Source of the DNA: Clostridia bacterium
GTDB taxonomy: Bacteria > Bacillota > Clostridia > RGIG6154
Reading direction: 5' to 3'
Assembly: GCA_017626145.1 (NCBI GenBank)
Contig: JAGAJK010000024.1
Span: forward strand, 33,501 to 97,500
DNA: 64,000 nucleotides
Shown: positions 52,853-61,395 of the stretch, piece by piece
Numbering within the stretch: position 1 is the first letter of the stretch
How the letters are laid out: each line of letters opens with the position of its first letter
Notes under the pieces: model-generated
What the model saw: the letters and a program-made list of their open reading frames with translations, nothing else
Database searches by the model: none
What the model was told of the DNA's origin: nothing
Program-made: the position numbers and the translations under genes

Positions 52853-53395
52853 ATGAAATTATTTATCGCATCGGATATACACGGAAGCGAATTTTACTGC
52901 AAAAAAATGCTTGAATGCTACAAGAATGAAAAGGCAGATAAAATGCTTCTTTTAGGAGATATTCTGTATCACGGGCCAAGAAATGATTTGCCAAAGGATT
53001 ACAACCCCAAGGCGATAATCGAGCTTTTAAATGCCATAAAGGACGAAATTCTCTGCGTTCGGGGAAACTGCGAGGCAGAGGTTGACCAGATGGTTCTTTC
53101 CTTCCCCGTTCTTGCGGATTACTGTATAATAAGCGAAGGTGACACCACAATTTTCGCCACCCACGGCCATAAGTATAACGAGGAAAATCTTCCTCCCCTT
53201 AAAAACGGAGATATTCTGCTGAACGGTCATACACATATACCAAAATGCACCGACCACGGTTTCTTTGTTTATATGAACCCCGGAAGTGTTTCCATTCCCA
53301 AGGAAAATTCCCACCACGGCTATATGATTTTCGAAAACCGTGAATTTTTATGGAAAGACCTCGACGGGAACGTAATAAATACTTATACAAAATAA
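52853..53395 (+). CDS. YfcE/MJ0936-family metallophosphoesterase
   Basis: 180-residue calcineurin-like phosphodiesterase. All metal-binding motifs are present: ASDIHGSEF (D, H), LLGDILYHGP (GD), RGNCEAEVD (GN), ATHGHKY (H) and NGHTHIP (GHTH). YfcE-type enzymes hydrolyse phosphodiesters; the physiological substrate is unknown. The start is ATG at 52853; an in-frame GTG at 52844 is less likely, and the ribosome site (AGAGTGA) is weak. It is monocistronic with its own consensus promoter. Confidence 0.88.
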   Translation: MKLFIASDIHGSEFYCKKMLECYKNEKADKMLLLGDILYHGPRNDLPKDYNPKAIIELLNAIKDEILCVRGNCEAEVDQMVLSFPVLADYCIISEGDTTIFATHGHKYNEENLPPLKNGDILLNGHTHIPKCTDHGFFVYMNPGSVSIPKENSHHGYMIFENREFLWKDLDGNVINTYTK

Positions 53396-53550
53396 ACAAC
53401 GCAAAAACGCCATCAACATAGCCTTAATACTCCTATCTACGCATAAGTACATTTTCAGATTGAACTGTCAGCCATACAACAACTACCTGTTACCCATAAA
53501 TGGTTAGTTATAGGAATTTTTTGATAAATCTTTCAGAAAAAAGGCCCCCT

Positions 53551-53590
53551 TAGACTCCCTTAGGCTCCCTTAGGCTCCCTTAGGCTCCCT
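53551..53590. repeat. Four-fold 10-bp tandem repeat
   Basis: Unit TAGGCTCCCT repeated four times (53551-53560 with one change, then three exact copies). The last unit merges into the left end of the adjacent inverted-repeat element, so it looks like slippage at the element's end. Confidence 0.9.
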
Positions 53591-53724
53591 TGTGTAAAGG
53601 GAGCTGTCAACGAAGTTGACTGAGGGATTGTTTTTTGCTTTCAATTTTTAGTTATATTTCCATTTTAACAATTGCAATCCTTCCACCGTCTCCGACGGTC
53701 CCCCTTCCTTTACACAAGGAAGGC
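53583..53724. mobile_element. Short MITE-like element with long inverted ends
   Basis: The left end (GGCTCCCTTGTGTAAAGGGA onward to GGATTG at 53630) is the imperfect inverted complement of the right end (CAATCC at 53675 to AAGGAAGGC at 53724), giving arms of roughly 48 nt around an A/T-rich centre. Each arm contains its own small palindrome (CCCTTGTGTAAAGGG; CCTTTACACAAGG). There is no ORF. Similar short elements are, to my knowledge, common in gut Clostridia. It lies in a 526-nt gene-free gap (53396-53921) with nothing else recognisable except the hairpin and remnant at 53835-53887. Confidence 0.65.
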
Positions 53725-53834
53725 TTTTCTTATTAAAACTTTCTGTTAAACTTCTCATTTCACCATACAGATATTTTATTTCTGTTCATCGGTTAAGAAC
53801 CACGAGATTGACGCGTGATTTTAGGCATACAAAA

Positions 53835-53887
53835 ACACCAAAGCCAAAAGACTTTGGTGTCAGTATAACTACTTTTTCGACAGTCTG
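53835..53887. repeat. Terminator hairpin joined to a remnant of the structured repeat's right end
   Basis: Stem ACACCAAAG/CTTTGGTGT (53835-53860), followed on the minus strand by T5, probably terminates the lipoprotein gene. Directly next to it is a 27-nt piece (53861-53887) that starts CAG and ends ACTTTTTCGACAGTCTG, identical over 17 nt to the right end of the mobile repeat copy 2. A second imperfect hairpin follows (53881-53911). This looks like a decayed or internally deleted copy. Confidence 0.45.
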
Positions 53888-53921
53888 AATTTCATAAAAA
53901 ATTCAAGACTGTTTTTATATT

Positions 53922-54170
53922 CTATGGATTGCAAATATGACAAGCACGATAACCTTCATCTTCTGCTTCTTCCGCAGATGCAAACCATATTTCGTTATCC
54001 TCTTTAATTCTGTTCGCCCATTGACATTCGGGGTCGTGGTATATATCCGAATTAACAGAGCCTACATAATTTTCTTCCATAGTCAACCCTGTTTCATCTA
54101 TCCCACCGCAGGAACACAACAACAAAATCAAAACTACCCCTATAACGCACATCAATCTTTTTTTCTTCAT
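53922..54170 (-). CDS. Small lipoprotein with Ada-like metal-binding C-terminus
   Basis: 82 residues. A lipoprotein signal (GVVLILLLCSCGG, acylated Cys21) leads into a short linker and a domain VGSVNSDIYHDPECQWANRI…FASAEEAEDEGYRACHICNP. That domain resembles the Ada-type Zn-binding module found at the ends of thermonucleases and surface proteins (C-x-W near the start, C-x2-C near the end). It is anchored on the outer face of the membrane; function unknown. The start is ATG at 54170 with AGGAGGG 10 nt upstream. A strong terminator hairpin lies between the upstream leader and this ribosome site, suggesting attenuation. Confidence 0.75.
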   Translation of the reverse strand: MKKKRLMCVIGVVLILLLCSCGGIDETGLTMEENYVGSVNSDIYHDPECQWANRIKEDNEIWFASAEEAEDEGYRACHICNP

Positions 54171-54198
54171 AAATAAATTACCCTCCTTAAAATAAAAA

Positions 54199-54233
54199 AG
54201 TGCGTAGCCCACCCGAAAGCAGAGCCACGCACT
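54199..54233 (-). terminator. Leader terminator/attenuator before the lipoprotein gene
   Basis: On the minus strand a 12-bp stem AGTGCGTGGCTC with GGGCTACGCACT (54233-54199), then T6, ending about 20 nt before the start codon. As it precedes the gene it must either end an upstream transcript or attenuate the lipoprotein mRNA. Confidence 0.7.
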
Positions 54234-54293
54234 AAAAAACGCATTGACTTTGCTTCCAAAGGTTACCACACACTTTTTTTATCATAACACAAC

Positions 54294-54361
54294 TTACTCA
54301 CATAAGGGTATGAAGAAACAAAGTGTACGCTTTTTACTTAGCGTACCCCCTATATGAGTAA
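54294..54361. repeat. Nested hairpin in the lipoprotein upstream region
   Basis: TTACTCA (54294-54300) with TGAGTAA (54355-54361), then ATA/TAT and GGG/CCC, enclose GTACGC (54325-54330) with GCGTAC (54341-54346). It lies within a 332-nt gene-free gap (54171-54502) together with the leader terminator and the tandem terminators of the giant esterase gene. Confidence 0.55.
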
Positions 54362-54391
54362 CATATTATTAAATTGTGTTTTAAAATAAAA

Positions 54392-54472
54392 AAAGTTGTG
54401 GTATAAGTATTATATCACAACTTTTATAAAAATACAATAGAAAAAGCAAGCCGTGGAAAATCCACGGCTTGC
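54392..54472 (-). terminator. Tandem intrinsic terminators of the giant esterase gene
   Basis: On the minus strand the first is GCAAGCCGTGGA/TCCACGGCTTGC (54472-54446) followed by T5. The second is AAAGTTGTG/CACAACTTT (54424-54392) followed by a T-rich run. Confidence 0.88.
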
Positions 54473-54502
54473 GGCATAACGACTTTTTGAATTTAAAAGT
54501 TC

Positions 54503-57500
54503 TTATTGTATTTCAAGAGCCTTAGTAAGCGGAACCATTGTGCTAAGTCCGTCCCAAACAAATGCTTTAACCTTTACTTCGTCTTTTGTTGGTGTTACCT
54601 TAACCTTAACAAAGGTTTCAGCCTCTGTTGAGCCTGTTTTGAACGCACCGTCCTTTGTTGTGTCAATAAGACGAACCAGCCTGCCATAGCTGTCATAGGT
54701 TGCAACGAGGAGGATACCATCCTGAACGTCACTACCCTGATAGCTTGTTGCAACTGTAATTTCCTTACCTGCTGCAACTTCATTTGTATCAAATACAGGA
54801 CGTGTAATCTTTGTGCTATAGTTTCTTGTAAATGCAGCTGCAAGCTTAACATTTGCACCTGTAGAAGAAGCGTTCTGACCTGTTACTGTAACAGTTACTG
54901 TATGTGTTCCTTCGCCAAGACCTGAAACTGTCTTTGTTGAGTTAGGAACATAGTTTGCTGAATTGTAAGCATCAATATTTTCTGCTACAACGTTACCGTC
55001 AACAGTAATACTGAATGTACCTGCATCCGACTTTTTGCTGTATTCAAGAAGGAACGCATCGCCGCTTACTGTAAATTCGTAGCTTGAGCCTACACCCGAA
55101 ATTGTCTGATTGATTGCTGTATAATCGTATACAAAATCACGGAAGTCAGAAGCAACAGGTGCTACAAACGCGTTTGCTGTCGGACGAACGAAGTATTTTG
55201 ATGAATCAGATTCTAAGAGCGCTGTTACATAATTACCGTAAAGTGTTGAACCTGCATCTGTAGGATGAGTTGTGTCACTACCGATGTATACTGTGCTATC
55301 CCAGTCTTTTGCGAACTGCGACTCTGTGTTGTATCTTGTCTGAGTATAGTCGTGAATGTTGATTGAAGGAATACCGTAAGCTTTAGCTACGCTTTCCTGA
55401 AGTGCAATTGCGTTTATATTGTTGCTGAAGTTCTGAACAGTTGTATAAACGAAAATGATTACAGGAGGCTTATCAAGCTTATTTAAGTTTCTTACGATAG
55501 ATTCAATATCACGGTCAGCATTCATATTATTTGAATCGTTAACTGCAAATTCAATGAATACGATGTCAGGATTATGTGGAATTACGTCACGGGCAAGTCT
55601 GTTCCAGCCCCAGTCTGCGCCTGTACCGCCAACTGATGCGTTAAAGTGCTTACTGTTGGGGAAGAATTCCTTGAACCAGTTTGTTGTTGTTACTCTCCAG
55701 CCGTTCTGGTTTGTAATTGAACCGCCGAAGTAAACAACGTTGAATTCGTCGTCCTTTTCAAAGCCTTCAGGATAAACAAATTCTGCCGCTTGATTCCATA
55801 CTGTTGTAAACTTAACTTCCTGATCGTTTTCAGCACCTATTATTTCCTTTGGAAGTGTTAATACATACTTTGTATTATACTTAAGGTTGGAACCGGGAAT
55901 AATTGAAACTGTGTTTGAATTTACAACTGTTGCAACCTCTGTTTCGTTTCCGTTTTCGTCAACCAATGTGATACCTGTCAGCGATGCAGGAGCTTCAGCT
56001 AATGTAAATTCGAAGATATTGTCTGCAACAGGAACGAGTGCAGATCCGTCAAGTGAAGCAGGAACGCCTGCATCATATGTTACATCAACCTTGCCGTAAT
56101 CGTTATCGATAATATAGAAGTATTCGATATCCAAAGGAGCATAAGTGTTATTAAGCTGTCTCTGGAAACGGAAGTCTGAAATTGTGTCTTTTTGTGTATT
56201 GTAGATGAACTTAACCGGTCCCGAATTTGCAATGTTACCGTTGCTGTCGTCTACAGATACATTATAGGTATATGCTTCAAAGTCGAAATCGAATTTAAAT
56301 GTATACCAGTTGTTTCTTTCAACGAGTAATGGGTCAGCGTTAACCATAAACGCCTTTTTACCGCCGTTTGAACCGCCATCACCGTTGTATGCAAACGCAC
56401 CGTCAACAAAAGTAATCATTGCGATGTTGTTACCGATGTACATAAACTGATTGTCAAGTGTACCCTCGCCAACTCTTATCTTTGTTTCGATTGTGATATT
56501 CTTCTTGCCTGCTACATCCAGGTAATTTGATTCTCTCGGTACGTTGGTTCTGAATTCAAGTGATGTATTATAGTTTTCAAAGGTAGGTGTGAATGCACCG
56601 TAGCTTGTAGTACTGAAGTCCTGACTCCACATTCCATTCTGTACCTGGACAGCTGAATTACCTTTGCCTGTAAGAGAGCTGTTAACCCTTGTAAACCATG
56701 CAGTATCATCGTCATTGCCGTCAAATTCATATCTTACAAGATATTTTCCTTCATCTGCGGCTCTGAATCTAAAGCTGTTTTCAGGCATCATACCGATTTT
56801 TTCAACCTTTAAGGTGTGGAAGGTTCTTGGTGTTAAAGCAGGAACTGACATTGTAACTGTTTTGCCGTCTTCGCTTAATACAAGACCTTCTGCTGACGCA
56901 TCGTCAAGCTTGATTGACGCAAGGTTTTCTTCTGTGATAGCTTCAGGGAATGAAATTGTAATTTTTTCACCATTCTTAACAGAACCTGCACCGTCTAATT
57001 CTTCGCCATTATAAATTGTTGCTTCTGCCTTTGGAAGAAGTGAATCGTCCCAGATACGGATATAGTCAACATTTGATGCTACCTGATAACGGTATGAGTA
57101 ACGTATACCGTAAATCTTTGAAACGCCGTTACTTGACATTGAAGCATTATCAATAGTGATTCCCTCACCTGTGTCAGGTGTTACTATTAACTTAGGAGCA
57201 TTTGAGCCTGCGGCAAATTCCATTCTTATTGTATACCACATTCCGTCTGTAAGTAAGTATTCTGTCTTTACACCCTTACCTGAGTTATCGCCGTTACCGC
57301 CGTAGCCTAAATAACCGTCAGAAGACCAGAGAGAGAATCCTGAATTAAGAGTTCCTTCGTCACCAAGAAGAGCAAAGAGGATTTTACCTGACGAGATAGT
57401 GTTAGTTGCATTTGCAGTTTTCATTGTAAACTTAACTCTTGTTTCAAAAACAAGCTCCGATCTTCCCGAAAGGTCGATAGTTGAAATTGGGTTAACTCTC

Positions 57501-60500
57501 GTTGTTGTGCCACCCGGTGTTCCCGGAAGATTTAAAATACCCTCTGTAATTGTGTTGTTTGTATCGCTGAGTTCGTATGCATTAATATCATTCTCGTCAA
57601 ATTCAGCCTTGAAGAGATACTGATTCATAACTGTTGCAAAATTAACCTCAAGTGCGTTTGAAACACCTAAAGCAGGAACCGAAAGTGTGTAAGCACTTGC
57701 AGAATTAAGTCCCGACACCTTGTAGCTGATTTCCGTGCCGTCAGCATTAAGTGTTGCTGTAACATTTCCGCCGTTTACTGTTATTCCGCTTACATCTGTT
57801 TCAGGGTCAAGAGCAATACCATAGGTAATCTTACCTGAAAAATCCACAGGAACTTCTGTTGCATCTGCTAAAACAACATCTTCTGTTCCGTTATTGTAGT
57901 ATGCTGTAACAGGAGCCGCTTCTGTTGTAAACGAAAATACCTTTGCCTTGTTTAATCCAAGTGTTGAAACTGAAATATAGTACTTTTCGTTAAATTCAAG
58001 ACCCGAAATTGCAAGAAAAACTGTCTTGTTATCATCTGAAAGTGTTTTTTCTACTGTTGCACCGCTTGACACAACAATTTTTTCAAGGTCTGAAGCGCTG
58101 ATTTCGTTTGCAAATGTAAGTGTTGCATTTAATGCTTCTTCCTTGTCAACATCTGTTGCACCGTCTAAAGCTATACCGTCATTATATGTTGCTGTAACCT
58201 CGCCAAGTGAGCTGTCTGCATTATCGTAAAGGTACATATAATCTGCAGCAGACATACTTGACCATGAAAGGTAACGGTACGGATATGTAACTGTTACATC
58301 ATCAATAGGCCAATTGAATCTTACACCTGTAAATGCACCGTCGTAAGCGTTACCGTTTTCGTCAATAACGAATACCTTCATTTTCTTTGTATCGTTGGTT
58401 AATGTGATACGGAAGGTATACCATGTATTCTCATAAATCTTATAATCGGTTGTAATGTTTGTTCCACCACCGCCATACTGCATAAAGCCGTCTGTGCTTG
58501 TTCTTACGATAGCATTACGGTTTGTTGATTTACTTCTTATACCAAGAAGCATACCGTTATTTGCATCACCTGAATAAAGTGAGCCGTCTGCGTTTGGCTT
58601 ACCGTCATTTGATGTAAATTTAACCTTTGTTTCGTATGTAAGCTCACCAAAGAAGGTTGCGCTTACATTTGCAGAAGAACAGGTTGTTGCACGAACAACG
58701 TCGTTAGGGAAACGAAGTGCAGGACGAACACCCTGTAAATAAACAGCATCTGACATTCCGTCTTCATCGGTATCAAGCCATGTGAGTTGTGATCTTGGCT
58801 TTGTATCATCGCTTGAGTCATTATGCCAGTTACCCTTTGCAACTCCGTTAAACTCTTCCTTTGCAATAAAGTGCTCTGCAACAGTTGTAAATGTTGCTGA
58901 TTCCGAGCTGTTTGAGCCGATTGCAGGAACCGAAAGTGTATACGTTGTTGCGTTGGTAAGTAAAGGAGTAGCAACGGTTGCTTTTGTAAAATAACCGTCT
59001 GTTGCTGTCCCTGCTGTAAGTGCTACAGTAATTGCATCACCGTTTGCAGGTGTAAGTGTTGCACTTGGTAAAACAGTACCCTCTGCAACAGGTGTTGCAA
59101 ATGCAACTGTTGCAGTAAATGCAACGGGCATATCAGTCTGACCGTCTAAGTTTGCACCGTTCTGTGTAATAGCCTTTGCAGGTTCAGAGCCTGTCTTAAA
59201 GGTTGCAGTAACACCCTTGTTCATGCCGATTGCCGGCACCTTTAAGGTATATGCTGCATTGTAAGCCATATTTGAAATTACAAGTGTAACGGTTTTGTTA
59301 TCCTCTGCAAGAGTCTTTGTAACTTCAAGACCGCCGTTTAAAGTAATTGAATCAAGGTCAAATGCTGTGATTGGATTTGTAAATTCAATCGCAACAGTTA
59401 AATCGTCCTTTGCATTTACGTTTTCGGCACCGTCTAAATCCGTACCGTTATTATATGTAACTGATGGTGCTGCAACTAAATTGCCGTCCCATGCATAAAG
59501 GTAGTCAATTGTTGACATATAATATGCACCGTAGGAATAACAAACATCACCTACAGCATTGAACACACCGCCGTTGTATGAGGTTGATGCATAATCGCCG
59601 TTATATACGTTTCCGTTGTCATCACAAATATCAACCTTATACTGTCTTCTTGTATCGTTGAATGTGAAACGTATTGTGTACCATGTGTCCTTATAAAGCT
59701 TGTAATCTGTTGTTACTGTGTCGGCATTTGTGTTACCGTAGCAAAGATTACCCGATGCATCTGCTTTAATACGAGCCCAGTATGAGCCTGCGCTGTACAA
59801 ACGTAAAAGACCGCCGTTGTTGTTATCGTCATTACCCTTTATTGTGCCATCCTCGTTAGCGTTAGACGCATTTCTCGGAGTCCATTTTACTCTTGTTTCG
59901 TAAATTAATTCTGTGCTTGCATTGGGAGTAGTTGCAACTTGGGAATATGTAGGATGATAGTAACCTGTAAAGCTTGCTGAATCGCTGTTTCCGTCACCGT
60001 CTGAATCCTTTAACACAGCTGTTCCCACTCTGCCGCTGTTTCTTGACGAATTCCAGTTGCCGTTGATTTCCCCATTGAAATCTTCCTTAATGAAATAAGG
60101 ACTTGGAATTGTTGAAAATGAAGCTGATGCAGGTAAATTATCACCAATTGCAGGAACCTCTAACGCATAAGTTCCGTATTCAAGAACAGGAATTTTAACT
60201 GTTGCAGTTGTAAATGTACCTGTTGCTGATTCGTCAACCTCTCCATCTTCATTTGTTGGCTTTGTTACTGTTCCCATTTCAACGGTTACGCCGTCAATAG
60301 CTACACCGCCACTGGTTACAGTAATGCCTGTTAAGTCTGTACCCTCGTCGACAGGTACAGCAAATGTTACTGTTGGTGTAAAAGAAAGAGGCATATTTGT
60401 TTTGCCGTCTAAACTAACACCGTTCTGCGTAATGGTTGTAACATCTTCGGCACTTGCAACTGTAAAAAGTGCCATTACCATTAACACAGCTAAGAAAATA

Positions 60501-60517
60501 CTTAAAAGTTTTTTCAT
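54503..60517 (-). CDS. Giant secreted multimodular SGNH esterase
   Basis: 2,004 residues with a signal peptide (1-23, VASA). Four repeats follow, each a Big_5-like Ig module (GKTNMPLSFTPTVTFAVPVD type) plus a LamG/concanavalin-like sugar-binding module beginning near residues 140, 548, 966 and 1258 (FIKEDFNG, FIAKEEFNG, YLFKAEFDE, YLVRYEFDG). An SGNH esterase lies at about 1590-1760: GGSITNQ, ASVGGTGADWGWNR, FIEFAVND and SDTTHPTDAG. Then come a jelly-roll-like module and a C-terminal ~90-residue domain shared with the 15747-19880 protein. It probably deacetylates complex polysaccharides at the cell surface. No sortase or dockerin anchor is seen. The start is ATG at 60517 with GGGAG 10 nt upstream. 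Confidence 0.85.
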   Translation of the reverse strand: MKKLLSIFLAVLMVMALFTVASAEDVTTITQNGVSLDGKTNMPLSFTPTVTFAVPVDEGTDLTGITVTSGGVAIDGVTVEMGTVTKPTNEDGEVDESATGTFTTATVKIPVLEYGTYALEVPAIGDNLPASASFSTIPSPYFIKEDFNGEINGNWNSSRNSGRVGTAVLKDSDGDGNSDSASFTGYYHPTYSQVATTPNASTELIYETRVKWTPRNASNANEDGTIKGNDDNNNGGLLRLYSAGSYWARIKADASGNLCYGNTNADTVTTDYKLYKDTWYTIRFTFNDTRRQYKVDICDDNGNVYNGDYASTSYNGGVFNAVGDVCYSYGAYYMSTIDYLYAWDGNLVAAPSVTYNNGTDLDGAENVNAKDDLTVAIEFTNPITAFDLDSITLNGGLEVTKTLAEDNKTVTLVISNMAYNAAYTLKVPAIGMNKGVTATFKTGSEPAKAITQNGANLDGQTDMPVAFTATVAFATPVAEGTVLPSATLTPANGDAITVALTAGTATDGYFTKATVATPLLTNATTYTLSVPAIGSNSSESATFTTVAEHFIAKEEFNGVAKGNWHNDSSDDTKPRSQLTWLDTDEDGMSDAVYLQGVRPALRFPNDVVRATTCSSANVSATFFGELTYETKVKFTSNDGKPNADGSLYSGDANNGMLLGIRSKSTNRNAIVRTSTDGFMQYGGGGTNITTDYKIYENTWYTFRITLTNDTKKMKVFVIDENGNAYDGAFTGVRFNWPIDDVTVTYPYRYLSWSSMSAADYMYLYDNADSSLGEVTATYNDGIALDGATDVDKEEALNATLTFANEISASDLEKIVVSSGATVEKTLSDDNKTVFLAISGLEFNEKYYISVSTLGLNKAKVFSFTTEAAPVTAYYNNGTEDVVLADATEVPVDFSGKITYGIALDPETDVSGITVNGGNVTATLNADGTEISYKVSGLNSASAYTLSVPALGVSNALEVNFATVMNQYLFKAEFDENDINAYELSDTNNTITEGILNLPGTPGGTTTRVNPISTIDLSGRSELVFETRVKFTMKTANATNTISSGKILFALLGDEGTLNSGFSLWSSDGYLGYGGNGDNSGKGVKTEYLLTDGMWYTIRMEFAAGSNAPKLIVTPDTGEGITIDNASMSSNGVSKIYGIRYSYRYQVASNVDYIRIWDDSLLPKAEATIYNGEELDGAGSVKNGEKITISFPEAITEENLASIKLDDASAEGLVLSEDGKTVTMSVPALTPRTFHTLKVEKIGMMPENSFRFRAADEGKYLVRYEFDGNDDDTAWFTRVNSSLTGKGNSAVQVQNGMWSQDFSTTSYGAFTPTFENYNTSLEFRTNVPRESNYLDVAGKKNITIETKIRVGEGTLDNQFMYIGNNIAMITFVDGAFAYNGDGGSNGGKKAFMVNADPLLVERNNWYTFKFDFDFEAYTYNVSVDDSNGNIANSGPVKFIYNTQKDTISDFRFQRQLNNTYAPLDIEYFYIIDNDYGKVDVTYDAGVPASLDGSALVPVADNIFEFTLAEAPASLTGITLVDENGNETEVATVVNSNTVSIIPGSNLKYNTKYVLTLPKEIIGAENDQEVKFTTVWNQAAEFVYPEGFEKDDEFNVVYFGGSITNQNGWRVTTTNWFKEFFPNSKHFNASVGGTGADWGWNRLARDVIPHNPDIVFIEFAVNDSNNMNADRDIESIVRNLNKLDKPPVIIFVYTTVQNFSNNINAIALQESVAKAYGIPSINIHDYTQTRYNTESQFAKDWDSTVYIGSDTTHPTDAGSTLYGNYVTALLESDSSKYFVRPTANAFVAPVASDFRDFVYDYTAINQTISGVGSSYEFTVSGDAFLLEYSKKSDAGTFSITVDGNVVAENIDAYNSANYVPNSTKTVSGLGEGTHTVTVTVTGQNASSTGANVKLAAAFTRNYSTKITRPVFDTNEVAAGKEITVATSYQGSDVQDGILLVATYDSYGRLVRLIDTTKDGAFKTGSTEAETFVKVKVTPTKDEVKVKAFVWDGLSTMVPLTKALEIQ

Positions 60518-60547
60518 AGTTTGTTTTCTCCCCTATTTTTATTTTTT

Positions 60548-60567
60548 GTATGCAAAATTTTGCATAC
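60548..60567. promoter_or_regulatory. 20-bp perfect palindrome downstream of the giant-esterase start site
   Basis: GTATGCAAAATTTTGCATAC, uninterrupted, about 10 nt past the -10 box and 30 nt before the start codon. It is a good candidate operator (LacI- or GntR-like size) or a 5'-UTR hairpin. Confidence 0.65.
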
Positions 60568-60576
60568 TGTAACCTG

Positions 60577-60605
60577 ATTGTAACATAAATTGCACATAAT
60601 TGCAA
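60577..60605 (-). promoter_or_regulatory. Promoter of the giant esterase gene
   Basis: On the minus strand TTGCAA (60605-60600), 17-nt spacer, TACAAT (60582-60577). Confidence 0.65.
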
Positions 60606-60664
60606 CATATTTTTGTGAACACTGCACATAACCAAAAATTTTTTCCAATAAATTCGAAGCAAAC

Positions 60665-60703
60665 AAAAAACTTCCGTGTGCTTGTTGCACACGGAAAGTT
60701 TTT
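60665..60703 (-). terminator. Terminator hairpin, left flank of the barstar region
   Basis: Core CCGTGTGC-TTGTT-GCACACGG (60674-60694) extended by AAAAAACTT/AAGTTTTTT, ending in T6 on the minus strand. The same 21-nt core recurs at 61399-61419 on the other side of the barstar gene. Confidence 0.8.
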
Positions 60704-60758
60704 TATAAATTTATGATTTTTATTTTATTGCAAAATATTTAATAATTTAAAGATGTCA

Positions 60759-60788
60759 TTGAATGTCACATACATTATATGATATAAT
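60759..60788 (+). promoter_or_regulatory. Promoter of the barstar gene
   Basis: TTGAAT (60759-60764), 18-nt spacer, TATAAT (60783-60788). Confidence 0.6.
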
Positions 60789-60839
60789 TAGATTCAGAAA
60801 TAACGTTATTTACTCTATTTTTATGAAAGGATATGACAA

Positions 60840-61391
60840 TTGAAAAATTATATTATTAATCTTACAGATATTAAATCACAGCATGAATTTTATGAGACTA
60901 TTGTAAATGGAATGGAATTCCCGAAGTGGTGTGGAAAAAACGCCGATGCAATCTGGGATATGATGACAAGTCATATAATTACCCCATGCAACATTACTAT
61001 ACTTGGTATTAGCCGTCGGAGTGTCGAACTCAATACGGTTTGAAAACAGAAATTTCCCTTAATATCGCAGAAATTCCTGCGAACATACGAAAGTATAATT
61101 CTTGAAATTTCTTTATCTTAATGAAAATTTCTTGTTTTGAAACTCTTCGACCTTAAACGCAGAAAAATTTTTAAGATTTTTGATGCGGAGGACGAAGGAA
61201 TGCTGTCGCCTTTCGAGGACGACAAATTAAAAAGATTAAAATTTAACAAGTTTAAGGCGTATTGAGTTCGGTACTCCGACGGCCTGCCTTACGATTTAAA
61301 GGATGAGTTTAAGCTTATAGAAAAAATTCTTATTGATGCTAAGAAACGAAAAGAAAAATTCAATAAACAATTAAATATTTCAATTAAATAA
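60840..61391 (+). pseudogene. Barstar-family RNase inhibitor, interrupted by a MITE
   Basis: Barstar binds and blocks barnase-type ribonucleases. The first 57 codons, from TTG at 60840 (AAAGGA 8 nt upstream), give the typical start NYIINLTDIKSQHEFYETI and FPKWCGKNADAIWDMM. After ITILGI a 273-nt insertion (61011-61283) brings a stop. Translation resumes in the same frame at 61284 with LPYDLKDEFKLIEKILIDAK to a stop at 61389-61391. The two parts total about 92 residues, normal for barstar, so the gene was intact before insertion. The truncated peptide lacks the last helix and strand and is probably inactive. No barnase-like toxin is visible nearby. Confidence 0.82.
61012..61283. mobile_element. 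272-bp MITE inserted in the barstar gene
   Basis: The ends are 25-bp inverted repeats with two mismatches: GCCGTCGGAGTGTCGAACTC… at 61012-61036 and the complement of GCCGTCGGAGTACCGAACTC… at 61283-61259. The interior is A/T-rich with no transposase. The target duplication is not clear; the left flank is GGTATTA and the right flank CTGCC. The insertion replaced or added a whole number of codons. It is likely mobilised in trans by a transposase elsewhere in the genome. Confidence 0.8.
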
Positions 61392-61395
61392 AAGC

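Noticed and set aside
53551..53590. Short tandem repeat considered as a CRISPR array
   Set aside because: Units are contiguous 10-mers with no spacers and no cas genes are present anywhere in the window.
54199..54290. Cyclic-di-GMP-I or other known riboswitch before the lipoprotein
   Set aside because: The GNRA-loop/receptor and GCAAAGCC-type core are not present in the right arrangement; only an unassigned attenuator-like layout can be supported.
60840..61043. Intact short barstar as a functional antitoxin paired with a local toxin
   Set aside because: The reading frame is cut by the MITE and resumes beyond it, and no barnase-like RNase gene is visible on either side.
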